Assembly: GCA_020431825.1 (NCBI GenBank)
Contig: JAGQHN010000031.1
Coordinates: 1 to 44,883 of the forward strand
Reading direction: 5' to 3'
DNA length: 44,883 nucleotides
Source: Trueperaceae bacterium
Lineage (GTDB): Bacteria; Deinococcota; Deinococci; Deinococcales; Trueperaceae
Position 1 is the stretch's first letter; each line of letters starts with the position of its first letter. The notes beneath the pieces are model-generated. The model did no database searches. It was given only the letters and a program-made list of their open reading frames with translations, and was not told where the DNA came from. The translations under genes and the position numbers were made by a program. Below are positions 25,612-32,987 of this stretch, one piece after another.

Positions 25612-26853
25612 ATGAGTACACTAAATCCAAAACGAACCGTAGAAGAGCTAAAAGAGTTACGCCGTTTGACTGCCGATGACAATGGTGCTCAGCGCGTTGC
25701 CTGGACTGACACCTGGCTCGAGGCCAGAGCATGGCTGCGGGAAAAGCTTGACGCTCTGGGGCTTGAGACTCATAAGGACGAAGCAGGAAATGTCTGGTCA
25801 ACGCTTAAAGGAAAATCTGAAAAGTCACTCCTCATTGGGGGACACATGGACAGTGTGCCCAATGGCGGCTGGCTTGACGGCTGTCTAAATGTCTTAGCAG
25901 GGCTCGAGGTCATCCGGCGAATAAAAGATCAGTATGGAACCCCGCCTGTAACCGTTCAACTGGTGGATTGGGCCGATGAAGAAGGTGCCCGTTTTGGTCG
26001 TAGCCTATTTGGTTCGTCCTCCTGCGCTGGAACCATGAACCCTGATGAGGAGCGCAACCGGACCGATAAAGACGGCATCCATTTCGAAGATGCCCTGAAG
26101 CGCTGCGGGGTAGATATTGATAAAGCCCATCTTGCCAATAAGAACCTGAAGAATGTTGCAGCTCACCTCGAGCTTCATGTTGAACAAGGCCCCGTCTTGC
26201 TCGATCTCGATCTACCCCTGGGTACAGTTTTAGGAACGTATGGTGTTGAGCGGCACGCTATGACGTTTTACGGTCAGGCTGCTCACTCAGGGTCTACGCC
26301 TATGAATCGCCGGAAAGATGCTTTTCTGGCAGCTGCCAAAATGTCGCCAGAAATTTACCAAATTACCGATAGACATGGCGGGGTTTGCACGATTGGCAGT
26401 GTGACAACCAAACCAGGTATCGTCACCTCGGTTGTCGAAGAATGTCGTATCACTCTTGATCAGCGCATTCTTGATGCAGATAAGCTTGCTACCATGCTGC
26501 AAGAGGCCAAAGATGCCAGCGAGCGTTTTGCTCAAGAGGGCAATGTAAGCGTGAAATGGGAACATCTCTGGAGTATTGCGCCCGAGCATTTTCACCCTGA
26601 TTTGCTTCAGTTTTGCGATGAGGCTATTCAGGAAACCTGTGGTTACACCAAACGATTACCCAGTGGTCCTCTTCATGACGCAGCCGAAGTTTCAAAAGCA
26701 GGCATTCCAACCGTGATGATGTTCACCCAAAGCCTGCACGGTATATCGCATAACAAGATCGAAGATACTAAAGAAGAGCATATTGAAATGAGCGTAACGG
26801 CTCTGGACAAACTGGCTGAAAAAACCATGGACTGGATTTTGAAGCAAGCCTAA
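25612..26853 (+). CDS. M20 family Zn amidohydrolase (N-carbamoyl-L-amino acid hydrolase/allantoate amidohydrolase type)
   Basis: A 413-residue binuclear-metal hydrolase. Metal-binding motifs in order: GGHMDSVPNGG, DGCLNVLAGLEV, WADEEGARFG, LELHVEQGP and a late SGPLHDAAEVSK, with a dimerisation lid between. This set is typical of the HyuC/AllC branch rather than of carboxypeptidases. It hydrolyses N-carbamoyl amino acids or allantoate to release ammonia and CO2; specificity cannot be told. An upstream in-frame start at 25504 overlaps the preceding gene and lacks homology, so I chose the ATG at 25612. TTTAAT ends 6 nt before it, suggesting a leaderless message. Confidence 0.88.
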   Translation: MSTLNPKRTVEELKELRRLTADDNGAQRVAWTDTWLEARAWLREKLDALGLETHKDEAGNVWSTLKGKSEKSLLIGGHMDSVPNGGWLDGCLNVLAGLEVIRRIKDQYGTPPVTVQLVDWADEEGARFGRSLFGSSSCAGTMNPDEERNRTDKDGIHFEDALKRCGVDIDKAHLANKNLKNVAAHLELHVEQGPVLLDLDLPLGTVLGTYGVERHAMTFYGQAAHSGSTPMNRRKDAFLAAAKMSPEIYQITDRHGGVCTIGSVTTKPGIVTSVVEECRITLDQRILDADKLATMLQEAKDASERFAQEGNVSVKWEHLWSIAPEHFHPDLLQFCDEAIQETCGYTKRLPSGPLHDAAEVSKAGIPTVMMFTQSLHGISHNKIEDTKEEHIEMSVTALDKLAEKTMDWILKQA

Positions 26854-26898
26854 CTATCAGGCAAAATGCTATTTGGCTCAAGTTAAAAAGAGGTGGAG

Positions 26899-27555
26899 AT
26901 GACTGATAAAACGCTTACGGAGCAACTAGCACTCTGGGCAGATCGATTGCGCGATCATTCTGCTTTAGGTTTACGCTTTGCCAGTAACATTTATGACAAG
27001 CAACACTACCGGGCGATTCAGGATATTGCTATGGAGATGCTGGCCCTGCTTAGTGGGGAAAAGCTCGAGCAAATTGAGCCGCTAAGACTACCTCATTTTT
27101 CACGTTCGTCACCTTTAATTGGCGGAGATGCTGCCGTTATTGACGACAAAGGACGGATATTACTAATTCAACGTTCTGATAATGCTATGTGGTGTATGCC
27201 TGGAGGTATGCTTGAAGTAGGGGAGTTGCCTGCTGAAGGGGTTATGCGTGAAACCCTCGAGGAAACAGGGGTTCATTGTAAGGTAAAGTCTCTGATTGGT
27301 GTCTTTGATTCACGAATGACTGGTGTAAAGATGCCTTTTCACCTTTATTCGTTTTCGTTTCTTTGTGAGCCCAAAAAAGATAAACCCACGCAAGTTGCAA
27401 CCTTTGCGCATGAGACCCTTGATCTAGGTTGGTTTGCTGAGAGCGACTTACCTGACCCAATTGATCCACGACACAAAGGACGGATTCCTAAAGCTTTTCA
27501 GATGTGGCGTCATAGCGGTGAGGCTTTTTTTGATATACCAGCTAATGATACATAG
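26899..27555 (+). CDS. Nudix hydrolase with N-terminal helical domain
   Basis: A 218-residue Nudix protein. The Nudix box is complete: GGMLEVGELPAEGV followed by MRETLEETGV (GX5EX7REXXEEXGU). About 65 helical residues at the N-terminus (LTEQLALWADRLRDHSALGL) match the helical domain found before Nudix in hydrolases related to ADP-ribose or nucleotide-sugar pyrophosphatases. It removes a nucleoside diphosphate linked to another moiety; the substrate is unknown. The ATG at 26899 follows an AGGTGG site. A GTG 6 bp upstream is a less likely start. The gap to the amidohydrolase is 45 bp. Confidence 0.9.
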   Translation: MTDKTLTEQLALWADRLRDHSALGLRFASNIYDKQHYRAIQDIAMEMLALLSGEKLEQIEPLRLPHFSRSSPLIGGDAAVIDDKGRILLIQRSDNAMWCMPGGMLEVGELPAEGVMRETLEETGVHCKVKSLIGVFDSRMTGVKMPFHLYSFSFLCEPKKDKPTQVATFAHETLDLGWFAESDLPDPIDPRHKGRIPKAFQMWRHSGEAFFDIPANDT

Positions 27556-27719
27556 CCAACGATTCCCAGGTTTTTAGGCGGAGTTGTGGGGTTGATTTAC
27601 ACTACTTTTAGCTTTCTCTTAAGTTGCTGAGACATCCTTAAGCAGTGATAAATCAAAGTCGAAACCCAATTTCTTGAAAATTGACAGTCAGGAACTAACT
27701 GGAAACCCAAATTCGGCTT

Positions 27720-28343
27720 TTATGACGTGGCTTGATAGTGGAAGCGGTGAAACCCAAATGCTTGCTCTTTGCCCGTTGGGGTAACATGCACTTCCTGCGC
27801 TTGTTCCAAAAGTTTAAAAGATTCACCTAACTCGTTTTTAAGCTTAGTCGCATCATATTGCACAATGGGTAAGCCACTGCATTTTTCTGGGCCATTCAGG
27901 GCAAAAGTGGCGATGATGACCTGCGCACCGGGGTTAAGAGTTCGCAAAAGGGTTTCCACATAGCGTTTGCGGTCATGCTCATCTGTCAGGAAATGAAACA
28001 CTGCTCTGTCATGCCAGAGGTCGAACTGACTTGGGCTTACAAAATCAGTGACATCTGCCTCGAACCAACTAATGGTTGTGGCTGAGTCTCCCAACCTTTG
28101 CTTTGCGTGCTCGAGTGCTCTTCTTGAAATGTCTAAAATGGCTAGATTTCTATATCCACGTTCATACAGGTGGTCTACCAGTAAGGAAGCGCCACCACCA
28201 ACATCAATGATGGCAGCGTCTTTTTTTAGCTTTGCGTTTTCAATGAGCTTTAGCGACAGGCTTGGGGTTTTCTGATACCAGCTTAGCTCTAAGGGCGATT
28301 TGTTTTCGTAGACCTTTTCCCAATGGTCTTTGCGGTTGTTCAC
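27720..28343 (-). CDS. Class I SAM-dependent methyltransferase
   Basis: A 207-residue methyltransferase from the GTG at 28343. AAIIDVGGGASLLVDHL is motif I, the SAM-binding GxGxG-like loop (here GGGAS). LAILDISRRAL is motif II, with the acidic residue for the ribose. FDLWHDRAVFHFLTDE is the post-I strand of the TPMT/YbaJ-like group. The start HWEKVYENKSPLELSWYQ is common in this group of thiopurine/tellurite-type enzymes and in proteins adjacent to sulfur metabolism. The acceptor is unknown. The GTG lies 2 nt after the aminotransferase stop, so it is coupled; an upstream start inside that gene is possible but less likely. Confidence 0.86.
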   Translation of the reverse strand: MNNRKDHWEKVYENKSPLELSWYQKTPSLSLKLIENAKLKKDAAIIDVGGGASLLVDHLYERGYRNLAILDISRRALEHAKQRLGDSATTISWFEADVTDFVSPSQFDLWHDRAVFHFLTDEHDRKRYVETLLRTLNPGAQVIIATFALNGPEKCSGLPIVQYDATKLKNELGESFKLLEQAQEVHVTPTGKEQAFGFHRFHYQATS

Positions 28344-28345
28344 TT

Positions 28346-29566
28346 TCAGTTTGAATCTTCTGATGCCAGTTTGATACAAAGTGCCACAATTTCCATAGCT
28401 TGCTTCACTTCGCTTACAGGTGGATAGGTGGGTGCAAGTCGAATATTGCTGTTATGAGGGTCGTTGCCATCTGGATAGGTTGCACCTGCAGGCGTTAAGC
28501 TGACCCCAGCTTCTTTGGCGAGCTGAACAACTTTATCTGCAATCGGTTTTTGCGTGTCCAGACTTATAAAGTAACCACCTTTAGGGTTTGACCAGGTAGC
28601 GAGTCCAGTACCAGAAAGTTCTTTTTCTAGGGTTTCCAAAACAGCCTCAAATTTGGGTGCAATGATCGCCGCATGGTCTTTCATCAGACCCTCGAGCCCA
28701 CCAGAGTAAGACTTCAGGAAGCGCACATGTCTGAGTTGCTCGAGTTTATTTGGCCCAATGGTTTGTGCCCCAAGAAATTGCCCAAAGCGTTTCAAATTAG
28801 CTTCGCTGCTTGCCAGATAGCCAAGACCCGCACCCGCCAGGGTGATTTTTGATGTGCTGGCAAAAACAAAGGCCCGGTCGGGATTTCCAGCGGTCTGACA
28901 GGCTTTTAAAATATTGGCGGGTTTATGGTGGGGTTCAAACAGATGATGCACTCGGTAAGCGTCATCGGCAAAAATAGTAAAGTCATGGGCAGCAGCCTTC
29001 ATTGAGGCAAGCCTCTGGGCATTGCTTTCACTTAGGGTATCGCCTGTAGGATTACTGTAGGTGGGTACAAACAGGATGCCTTTTATGCTCTCATCTGCGC
29101 TTGCAAGCTTTTCAACAGCACCCATATCGGGCCCGTCAGGGGTCATTTCGACCGTTTGCAGATCATAGCCAAGCGTTTGGAGCAGATGAAAGTGGCGATC
29201 ATAACCCGGAATGGTGACGATTATTTTCGGGTTTTGACCTAGCCAGGGCTTGTCCTTTACCCCTTTGAGGAGTGCCCAGGTGAGGGCATGTCCCTGTAAC
29301 TCGAGGCTGGCATTATTTCCAACCAAAACTTGGGCAGGCTCTACTTCTAAAACGCTAGCAAAGTAGGCTCGAGCTTCCGCTAGGCCAAAGACGCCTCCGC
29401 CGTAGTTTCTCAAATCTGTGCCGTCATCAAGCAGAGTGTCATCGGCATCTATTTGCTCAAAAATAGGATTGACAAGATCAAGGTTTGCTGGGCTTGGTAA
29501 ACCACGCTGCATATTTAGCTTTAAACCCAGTTTCTGTAATTGCATATAGCGCTCAACGTTGTTCAT
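28346..29566 (-). CDS. PLP-dependent class I/II aminotransferase
   Basis: A 406-residue fold type I aminotransferase. FVPTYSNPTGDTLSE holds the conserved Asn-Pro-Thr-Gly segment and IFADDAYRVHHL the Asp that contacts the PLP ring. FVFASTSKITLAGAGLGYLA contains the Schiff-base Lys. IRLAPTYPP near the end provides the substrate-carboxylate Arg. It belongs to the MocR-like stand-alone branch of aminotransferases. It moves an amino group between amino acid and 2-oxo acid; the specific donor is unknown. A GGAGG site lies ten bases before the ATG, with an out-of-frame ATG for a 6-codon frame in between. A methyltransferase follows directly. Confidence 0.9.
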   Translation of the reverse strand: MNNVERYMQLQKLGLKLNMQRGLPSPANLDLVNPIFEQIDADDTLLDDGTDLRNYGGGVFGLAEARAYFASVLEVEPAQVLVGNNASLELQGHALTWALLKGVKDKPWLGQNPKIIVTIPGYDRHFHLLQTLGYDLQTVEMTPDGPDMGAVEKLASADESIKGILFVPTYSNPTGDTLSESNAQRLASMKAAAHDFTIFADDAYRVHHLFEPHHKPANILKACQTAGNPDRAFVFASTSKITLAGAGLGYLASSEANLKRFGQFLGAQTIGPNKLEQLRHVRFLKSYSGGLEGLMKDHAAIIAPKFEAVLETLEKELSGTGLATWSNPKGGYFISLDTQKPIADKVVQLAKEAGVSLTPAGATYPDGNDPHNSNIRLAPTYPPVSEVKQAMEIVALCIKLASEDSN

Positions 29567-29633
29567 TAGCCATTATCCTCCCATACCTGTGCTCGCAGGC
29601 AAGTAGTGTAATCATAGCCTGTGATTGAATAAC

Positions 29634-30896
29634 TCAGTCCAGACTATTAAGACACTGTTCCGAGGCTAAAATGCCGCTATCAAATGCTCCATGTACCGTT
29701 TGCGGATTAGAAAAATAAGCACAGGCCTCTCCAGCAAAAAAGATGCGTCCTTCTGGTTTAGCCAAATCGACTCGAGCCTCTGCCACGCCAACCGGGACAT
29801 GTGCATAAGCGCCCCGGCTCCAGGGGTCATTCATCCAGCAGATGCGTTTGGCAAAGCTGAGATTATCCCTTAGCTGCTTAATCGAGAGGTCTAAGAGTTT
29901 GCTGAGTTCGTAAAGACCAAGCTCGAGGGCAGCCAATTCTGACATTTTATCAATCTTCGTTGCTCTATCGGCAGTAACGAAGGCAGAGATTACCCTGGAC
30001 TTACCTCGGCCATATTCCGGTGTCCACCACCGTGCTAGTACACCAGTGTGAAGCAAATACGTCAGGTCATCATCCCAGAAGCTTTGCTGAAAACCGTAAA
30101 TGAGTTTTGTGCCTGCTTCCATTTTTAAGGCTCTTATTGCCTTTCGCTTGGTTTGTGACAGCTCTGGACGAAAGCTGATGATTTCTCTTTGTAAAAGGCT
30201 TAGGGGTAATGTCACGATGCAAGTCTTTGCCTCGTAGCTTGAGTCTTGGCACCTAAGCTTTATCCCTTGTTCCATTTGCTGGATTTCTACAACTGCTTTA
30301 TTCAGTTGAATAGTGAGATTTTTCCCCAGATGGCGGAGGAGTGCTCCGTAACCTTCTCTGATACGAAACTCGAGCCCACCCGCGGTGTCATTTTTCATTT
30401 CTCGCTGCAAATCGGCAGCGCTAAGACCATAGATGCTGGCACAGCAGGTTTGAGCGAGTAAAACGTCGGCGATTTCCAAATCAGCTTTAGTCCAGCCTTT
30501 GGCCTCGAGGTAAGTTGCCAGTGAGAGGTCTTCAGAAAGGGCTGTGGTACCTAGTTGTTGATAGGAATTTTTTAAACCCTCTAAGGTTGCACTAAGCTCT
30601 GTTGGTAAAGTTTCCAGTAGAGAATGTGCTGATCCCCAGCGTAGTTTGCCATAACGGTCAACAGGAATGGTTGCCAGCCCAGCTTCAGCAAGCAAGGCAT
30701 GGGTGCTGGCGCCTTCTCCGTGGATGAATTCTGCACCCAGTTCAATGGGAAAATCCGCCAGGGAATAGTCGCTGTGTATCCTGCCACCAATTCGGTCTCG
30801 AGCTTCTAACACGAGGCAGCGTTTGCCGTGTTTTGTCAACTGCCTGGCAGCTGCTAATCCGGCTGCTCCGGCACCAACAATGACGCAATCAAGCAT
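29634..30896 (-). CDS. Flavin monoamine oxidase family protein
   Basis: A 420-residue FAD enzyme. MLDCVIVGAGAAGLAAARQL is the dinucleotide-binding motif at the N-terminus, and LEARDRIGGRIHSD the second FAD contact. The C-terminal IFFAGEACAYFSNPQTVHGA is the FAD-binding closing block of amine oxidases. It oxidises amines, polyamines or amino acids to imines with release of H2O2, probably in the cytoplasm. The ATG at 30896 lies inside the end of the upstream N-formylglutamate-type gene (ATGCTTGA), so translation is coupled. A TTG at 30902 is a less likely start. Its place next to an aminotransferase suggests amino-compound catabolism. Confidence 0.9.
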   Translation of the reverse strand: MLDCVIVGAGAAGLAAARQLTKHGKRCLVLEARDRIGGRIHSDYSLADFPIELGAEFIHGEGASTHALLAEAGLATIPVDRYGKLRWGSAHSLLETLPTELSATLEGLKNSYQQLGTTALSEDLSLATYLEAKGWTKADLEIADVLLAQTCCASIYGLSAADLQREMKNDTAGGLEFRIREGYGALLRHLGKNLTIQLNKAVVEIQQMEQGIKLRCQDSSYEAKTCIVTLPLSLLQREIISFRPELSQTKRKAIRALKMEAGTKLIYGFQQSFWDDDLTYLLHTGVLARWWTPEYGRGKSRVISAFVTADRATKIDKMSELAALELGLYELSKLLDLSIKQLRDNLSFAKRICWMNDPWSRGAYAHVPVGVAEARVDLAKPEGRIFFAGEACAYFSNPQTVHGAFDSGILASEQCLNSLD

Positions 30897-31755
30897 GTCC
30901 AAACGGGTAGGCCTGAAAAAGCTTGCCGCAGTCTTGCATAAAGCCTTGAAAGTGTCGGTTCAGCAAGGGGATACGGTTTTTGATTGGTTTATCGAGGCCA
31001 TTACCTGCTGGCTCGAGGTACAGCGCTTTATTGAACTCGAGCCCAAAGCCCGGCTTGTGATTTTGGTTATCTGGAGCACTCAGCCGCTGAATCGTGCCGC
31101 CGAGGGCAAAAGGATCATTGATTAAGATGTCCTCGGGTACGTCGCTGTCTTTAAGGATGGGGCCAAAGTGATGCTCGAGCAAATCCCTGATTTGCTGCGC
31201 AAGGTCCGCTGGGACGCTCAGATGATGCTCCTTTGAAACCTGCTTTCCCTCGCTGTCGCCTCCTGTAATCAGGGTAAAAGCAGGTCTTGGTTTACCACTA
31301 TCAGGTCCAATCAGAGGACCTGTAGCTGCCATCGAGTGACCATCAACAAAAAACAGCAGGTCTGGTTTGGCGAGCATGCGGTCTAAGCTGGCATGAAACG
31401 GGTCGTAAAACCGGTTTAGCCGCTCTTCGATACGCTTTTCTGAAAAACGAAAGTCTTCCTTATACAAGGGATTGCCCGAAAAATCTGTGACTTTGAGCAC
31501 GCCATTTAGGCCACCGGCATCGCGGCGGCGATTTAAATCGACAACAAAGCGTGAAATGAGCGCATGAACATGAGAGGCGTCCTCAGTGTAAAAAAGCGCG
31601 TCTGTGAAGGGATCGCCTTCGTTAAAGAGATAGGCAAGACGGGCCTGAACGGCGTCATGGTCGTAGACCGCTTCGCCCAGCATATCTGCCAGGATATTAA
31701 AAGGAACAAAGCCAGAGCTGTGCTGGGTAAGGATTAATGCGGGGACTCGAGCCAT
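30889..31755 (-). CDS. N-formylglutamate amidohydrolase family protein
   Basis: A 288-residue member of the N-formylglutamate amidohydrolase (HutG/FGase) family. Evidence is the N-terminal TQHSSGFVP, SRFVVDLNRRRD in the first half, FVDGHSMAATGP in the middle (metal-binding His region) and LEFNKALYL near the end. The classic reaction releases glutamate and formate in histidine breakdown, but related proteins act on other N-acyl amino acids. No other hut gene is present here. It heads a minus-strand operon: this gene, the amine oxidase, then the aminotransferase and methyltransferase. It is divergent from the str operon, with about 300 bp between. Confidence 0.86.
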   Translation of the reverse strand: MARVPALILTQHSSGFVPFNILADMLGEAVYDHDAVQARLAYLFNEGDPFTDALFYTEDASHVHALISRFVVDLNRRRDAGGLNGVLKVTDFSGNPLYKEDFRFSEKRIEERLNRFYDPFHASLDRMLAKPDLLFFVDGHSMAATGPLIGPDSGKPRPAFTLITGGDSEGKQVSKEHHLSVPADLAQQIRDLLEHHFGPILKDSDVPEDILINDPFALGGTIQRLSAPDNQNHKPGFGLEFNKALYLEPAGNGLDKPIKNRIPLLNRHFQGFMQDCGKLFQAYPFGHA

Positions 31756-31820
31756 AAGCGTTATCTTATCTGGATTCAGGGGTATTTACAGAAAATTCAG
31801 GTTTGAGCTAAGGTTAGAGG

Positions 31821-31904
31821 TTGACAAAAAGTGATTTTTGCCCTTGTTATGGCAGCTAAAGGGTTCATTTGGACTTGCAAATCCCCCTGCATATTGTATA
31901 TACT
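31821..31904 (+). promoter_or_regulatory. Tandem promoters of the str operon (rpsL-rpsG-fusA-tuf)
   Basis: P1 has TTGACA (31821-31826), an 18-bp spacer and TGTTAT (31845-31850). P2 has TTGCAA (31875-31880), an 18-bp spacer and TATACT (31899-31904). Both point toward rpsL. P2 would start about 150 nt before the rpsL start codon, leaving a long leader. Confidence 0.65.
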
Positions 31905-31911
31905 CTTTAAG

Positions 31912-32040
31912 TTTGAGTTCCCCCAGGCTCGCATCGATGAGTCGCGGGGGTTGTTGTGTGCAAGTTAGCAGATTCAATGTCTCAGCCACAACCCCATACA
32001 CCAATAAGCCTCGAGGCCTCATTGTGCTCGGATGAGCAAA
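31912..32040 (+). promoter_or_regulatory. 5' leader of the str operon with alternative stems
   Basis: CCCCC (31920-31924) can pair with GGGGG (31946-31950). GGGGTTGT (31947-31954) can instead pair with ACAACCCC (31988-31995). The two stems share the G-run and exclude each other. A GCCTCGAGGC palindrome (32008-32017) and a TGCTC/GAGCA hairpin (32025-32038) follow, the latter holding an ATG in its loop. A switch or attenuator is plausible; I recognise no known family. Confidence 0.45.
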
Positions 32041-32061
32041 GAAAGAAAAGGAGTGATCACT

Positions 32062-32454
32062 CTGCCAACTACCAACCAGCTCTTAAGAAAAGGGCGGAAA
32101 ACACTTAAGAAGAAAAATAAGACTCCTGCCCTTAAAGGTAGTCCACAACGTCGTGGTGTTTGTACGGCTGTAAAAACCCAGACACCTAAAAAGCCGAACT
32201 CAGCACTTCGTAAGATTGCCCGTGTTCGCCTTTCTAGTGGCTATGAAGTAACCGCTTATATTCCTGGTGAAAAACACAACCTGCAAGAGCACTCTGTGGT
32301 GCTTATTCGCGGTGGTCGTGTCAAAGATTTGCCAGGGGTTCGTTATCACATTGTTCGTGGTGCGCTTGACTGCCAGGGCGTTGCTGTTGGTCGCTATGTC
32401 CAGCGCAACCAGGGCCGCAGTAAATACGGCACCAAAAGACCGAAAGCCAAGTAA
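32062..32454 (+). CDS. rpsL: 30S ribosomal protein S12
   Basis: Ribosomal protein S12 of the decoding centre, 130 residues from the chosen start. KKPNSALRK and [11 protein letters not shown] are the universally conserved loops where streptomycin resistance changes arise; both are wild type here. Homologues begin MPTT(N/Q)QLLRKGR. The matching codon is CTG at 32062, which has a perfect AAGGAG (32048-32053) 8 nt upstream. In-frame alternatives are GTG at 32053, which overlaps that site, and ATG at 32032, which lies in a hairpin loop, has no ribosome binding site and would add ten residues. I therefore favour CTG, but this needs protein N-terminal data. First gene of the str operon. Confidence 0.93.
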   Translation: MPTTNQLLRKGRKTLKKKNKTPALKGSPQRRGVCTAVKTQTPKKPNSALRKIARVRLSSGYEVTAYIPGEKHNLQEHSVVLIRGGRVKDLPGVRYHIVRGALDCQGVAVGRYVQRNQGRSKYGTKRPKAK

Positions 32455-32463
32455 GGTAGGATT

Positions 32464-32934
32464 ATGGCACGTAGACGTAGAGCCGAAATTCGTACGGTAG
32501 AACCAGATCTGGTTTATAGCGATACTACTGTAACTGCATTTATAAATAAGTTAATGCGTGATGGTAAGAAAAATCTTGCCAGCCGTGTGTTTTATGGTGC
32601 TTGCCGCCTCATTCAAGAGCGTAGCGGTCAAGAGCCTCTTAAAGTATTTCGTCAGGCTGTTGATAATGTTAAGCCACGTATCGAAGTAAAAAGTCGCCGC
32701 GTAGGTGGCGCTACCTATCAGGTTCCTGTTGAGGTGCCTGCTAGACGCGCTCAGTCACTTAGCCTTCGCTGGTTGGTTGCTGCCAGTAACTCTCGCCCTG
32801 AGCGTACTGCTTTAGAGCGGGTTGCTGGTGAACTCCTGGACGCTGCTGCTGGTCGCGGTGGTGCTGTTAAAAAGAAAGACGATGTTGAGCGTATGGCTGA
32901 AGCTAACCGTGCTTATGCTCACTATCGCTGGTAG
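32464..32934 (+). CDS. rpsG: 30S ribosomal protein S7
   Basis: Ribosomal protein S7, 156 residues, the usual length. It starts assembly of the 30S head and contacts the E-site tRNA. MARRRRAEIRTVEPD is typical of Deinococcota, and GGATYQVPVEVPARRAQSLS is the conserved beta-hairpin region. The gene follows rpsL by 9 bp, with an AAGGTAGG ribosome binding site. In E. coli the rpsL-rpsG gap carries the S7 autoregulatory site; here the gap is too short for it. Confidence 0.97.
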   Translation: MARRRRAEIRTVEPDLVYSDTTVTAFINKLMRDGKKNLASRVFYGACRLIQERSGQEPLKVFRQAVDNVKPRIEVKSRRVGGATYQVPVEVPARRAQSLSLRWLVAASNSRPERTALERVAGELLDAAAGRGGAVKKKDDVERMAEANRAYAHYRW

Positions 32935-32987
32935 AAAGGAGGATGCGAGTTAAGCGTCACAAACTGACTTTTAACCGATAGTATTTT
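32935..32987 (+). other. rpsG-fusA spacer with an orphan Shine-Dalgarno and a 12-codon frame
   Basis: AAAGGAGG (32936-32942 region) is followed at once by ATG (32943), which opens a 12-codon frame beginning MRVKRHKLTF and ending at TAG 32979-32981. fusA starts 6 bp later without its own ribosome binding site. The strong site is too close to the small ATG for normal spacing and too far (about 45 nt) from fusA unless RNA folding brings them together. Confidence 0.4.
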
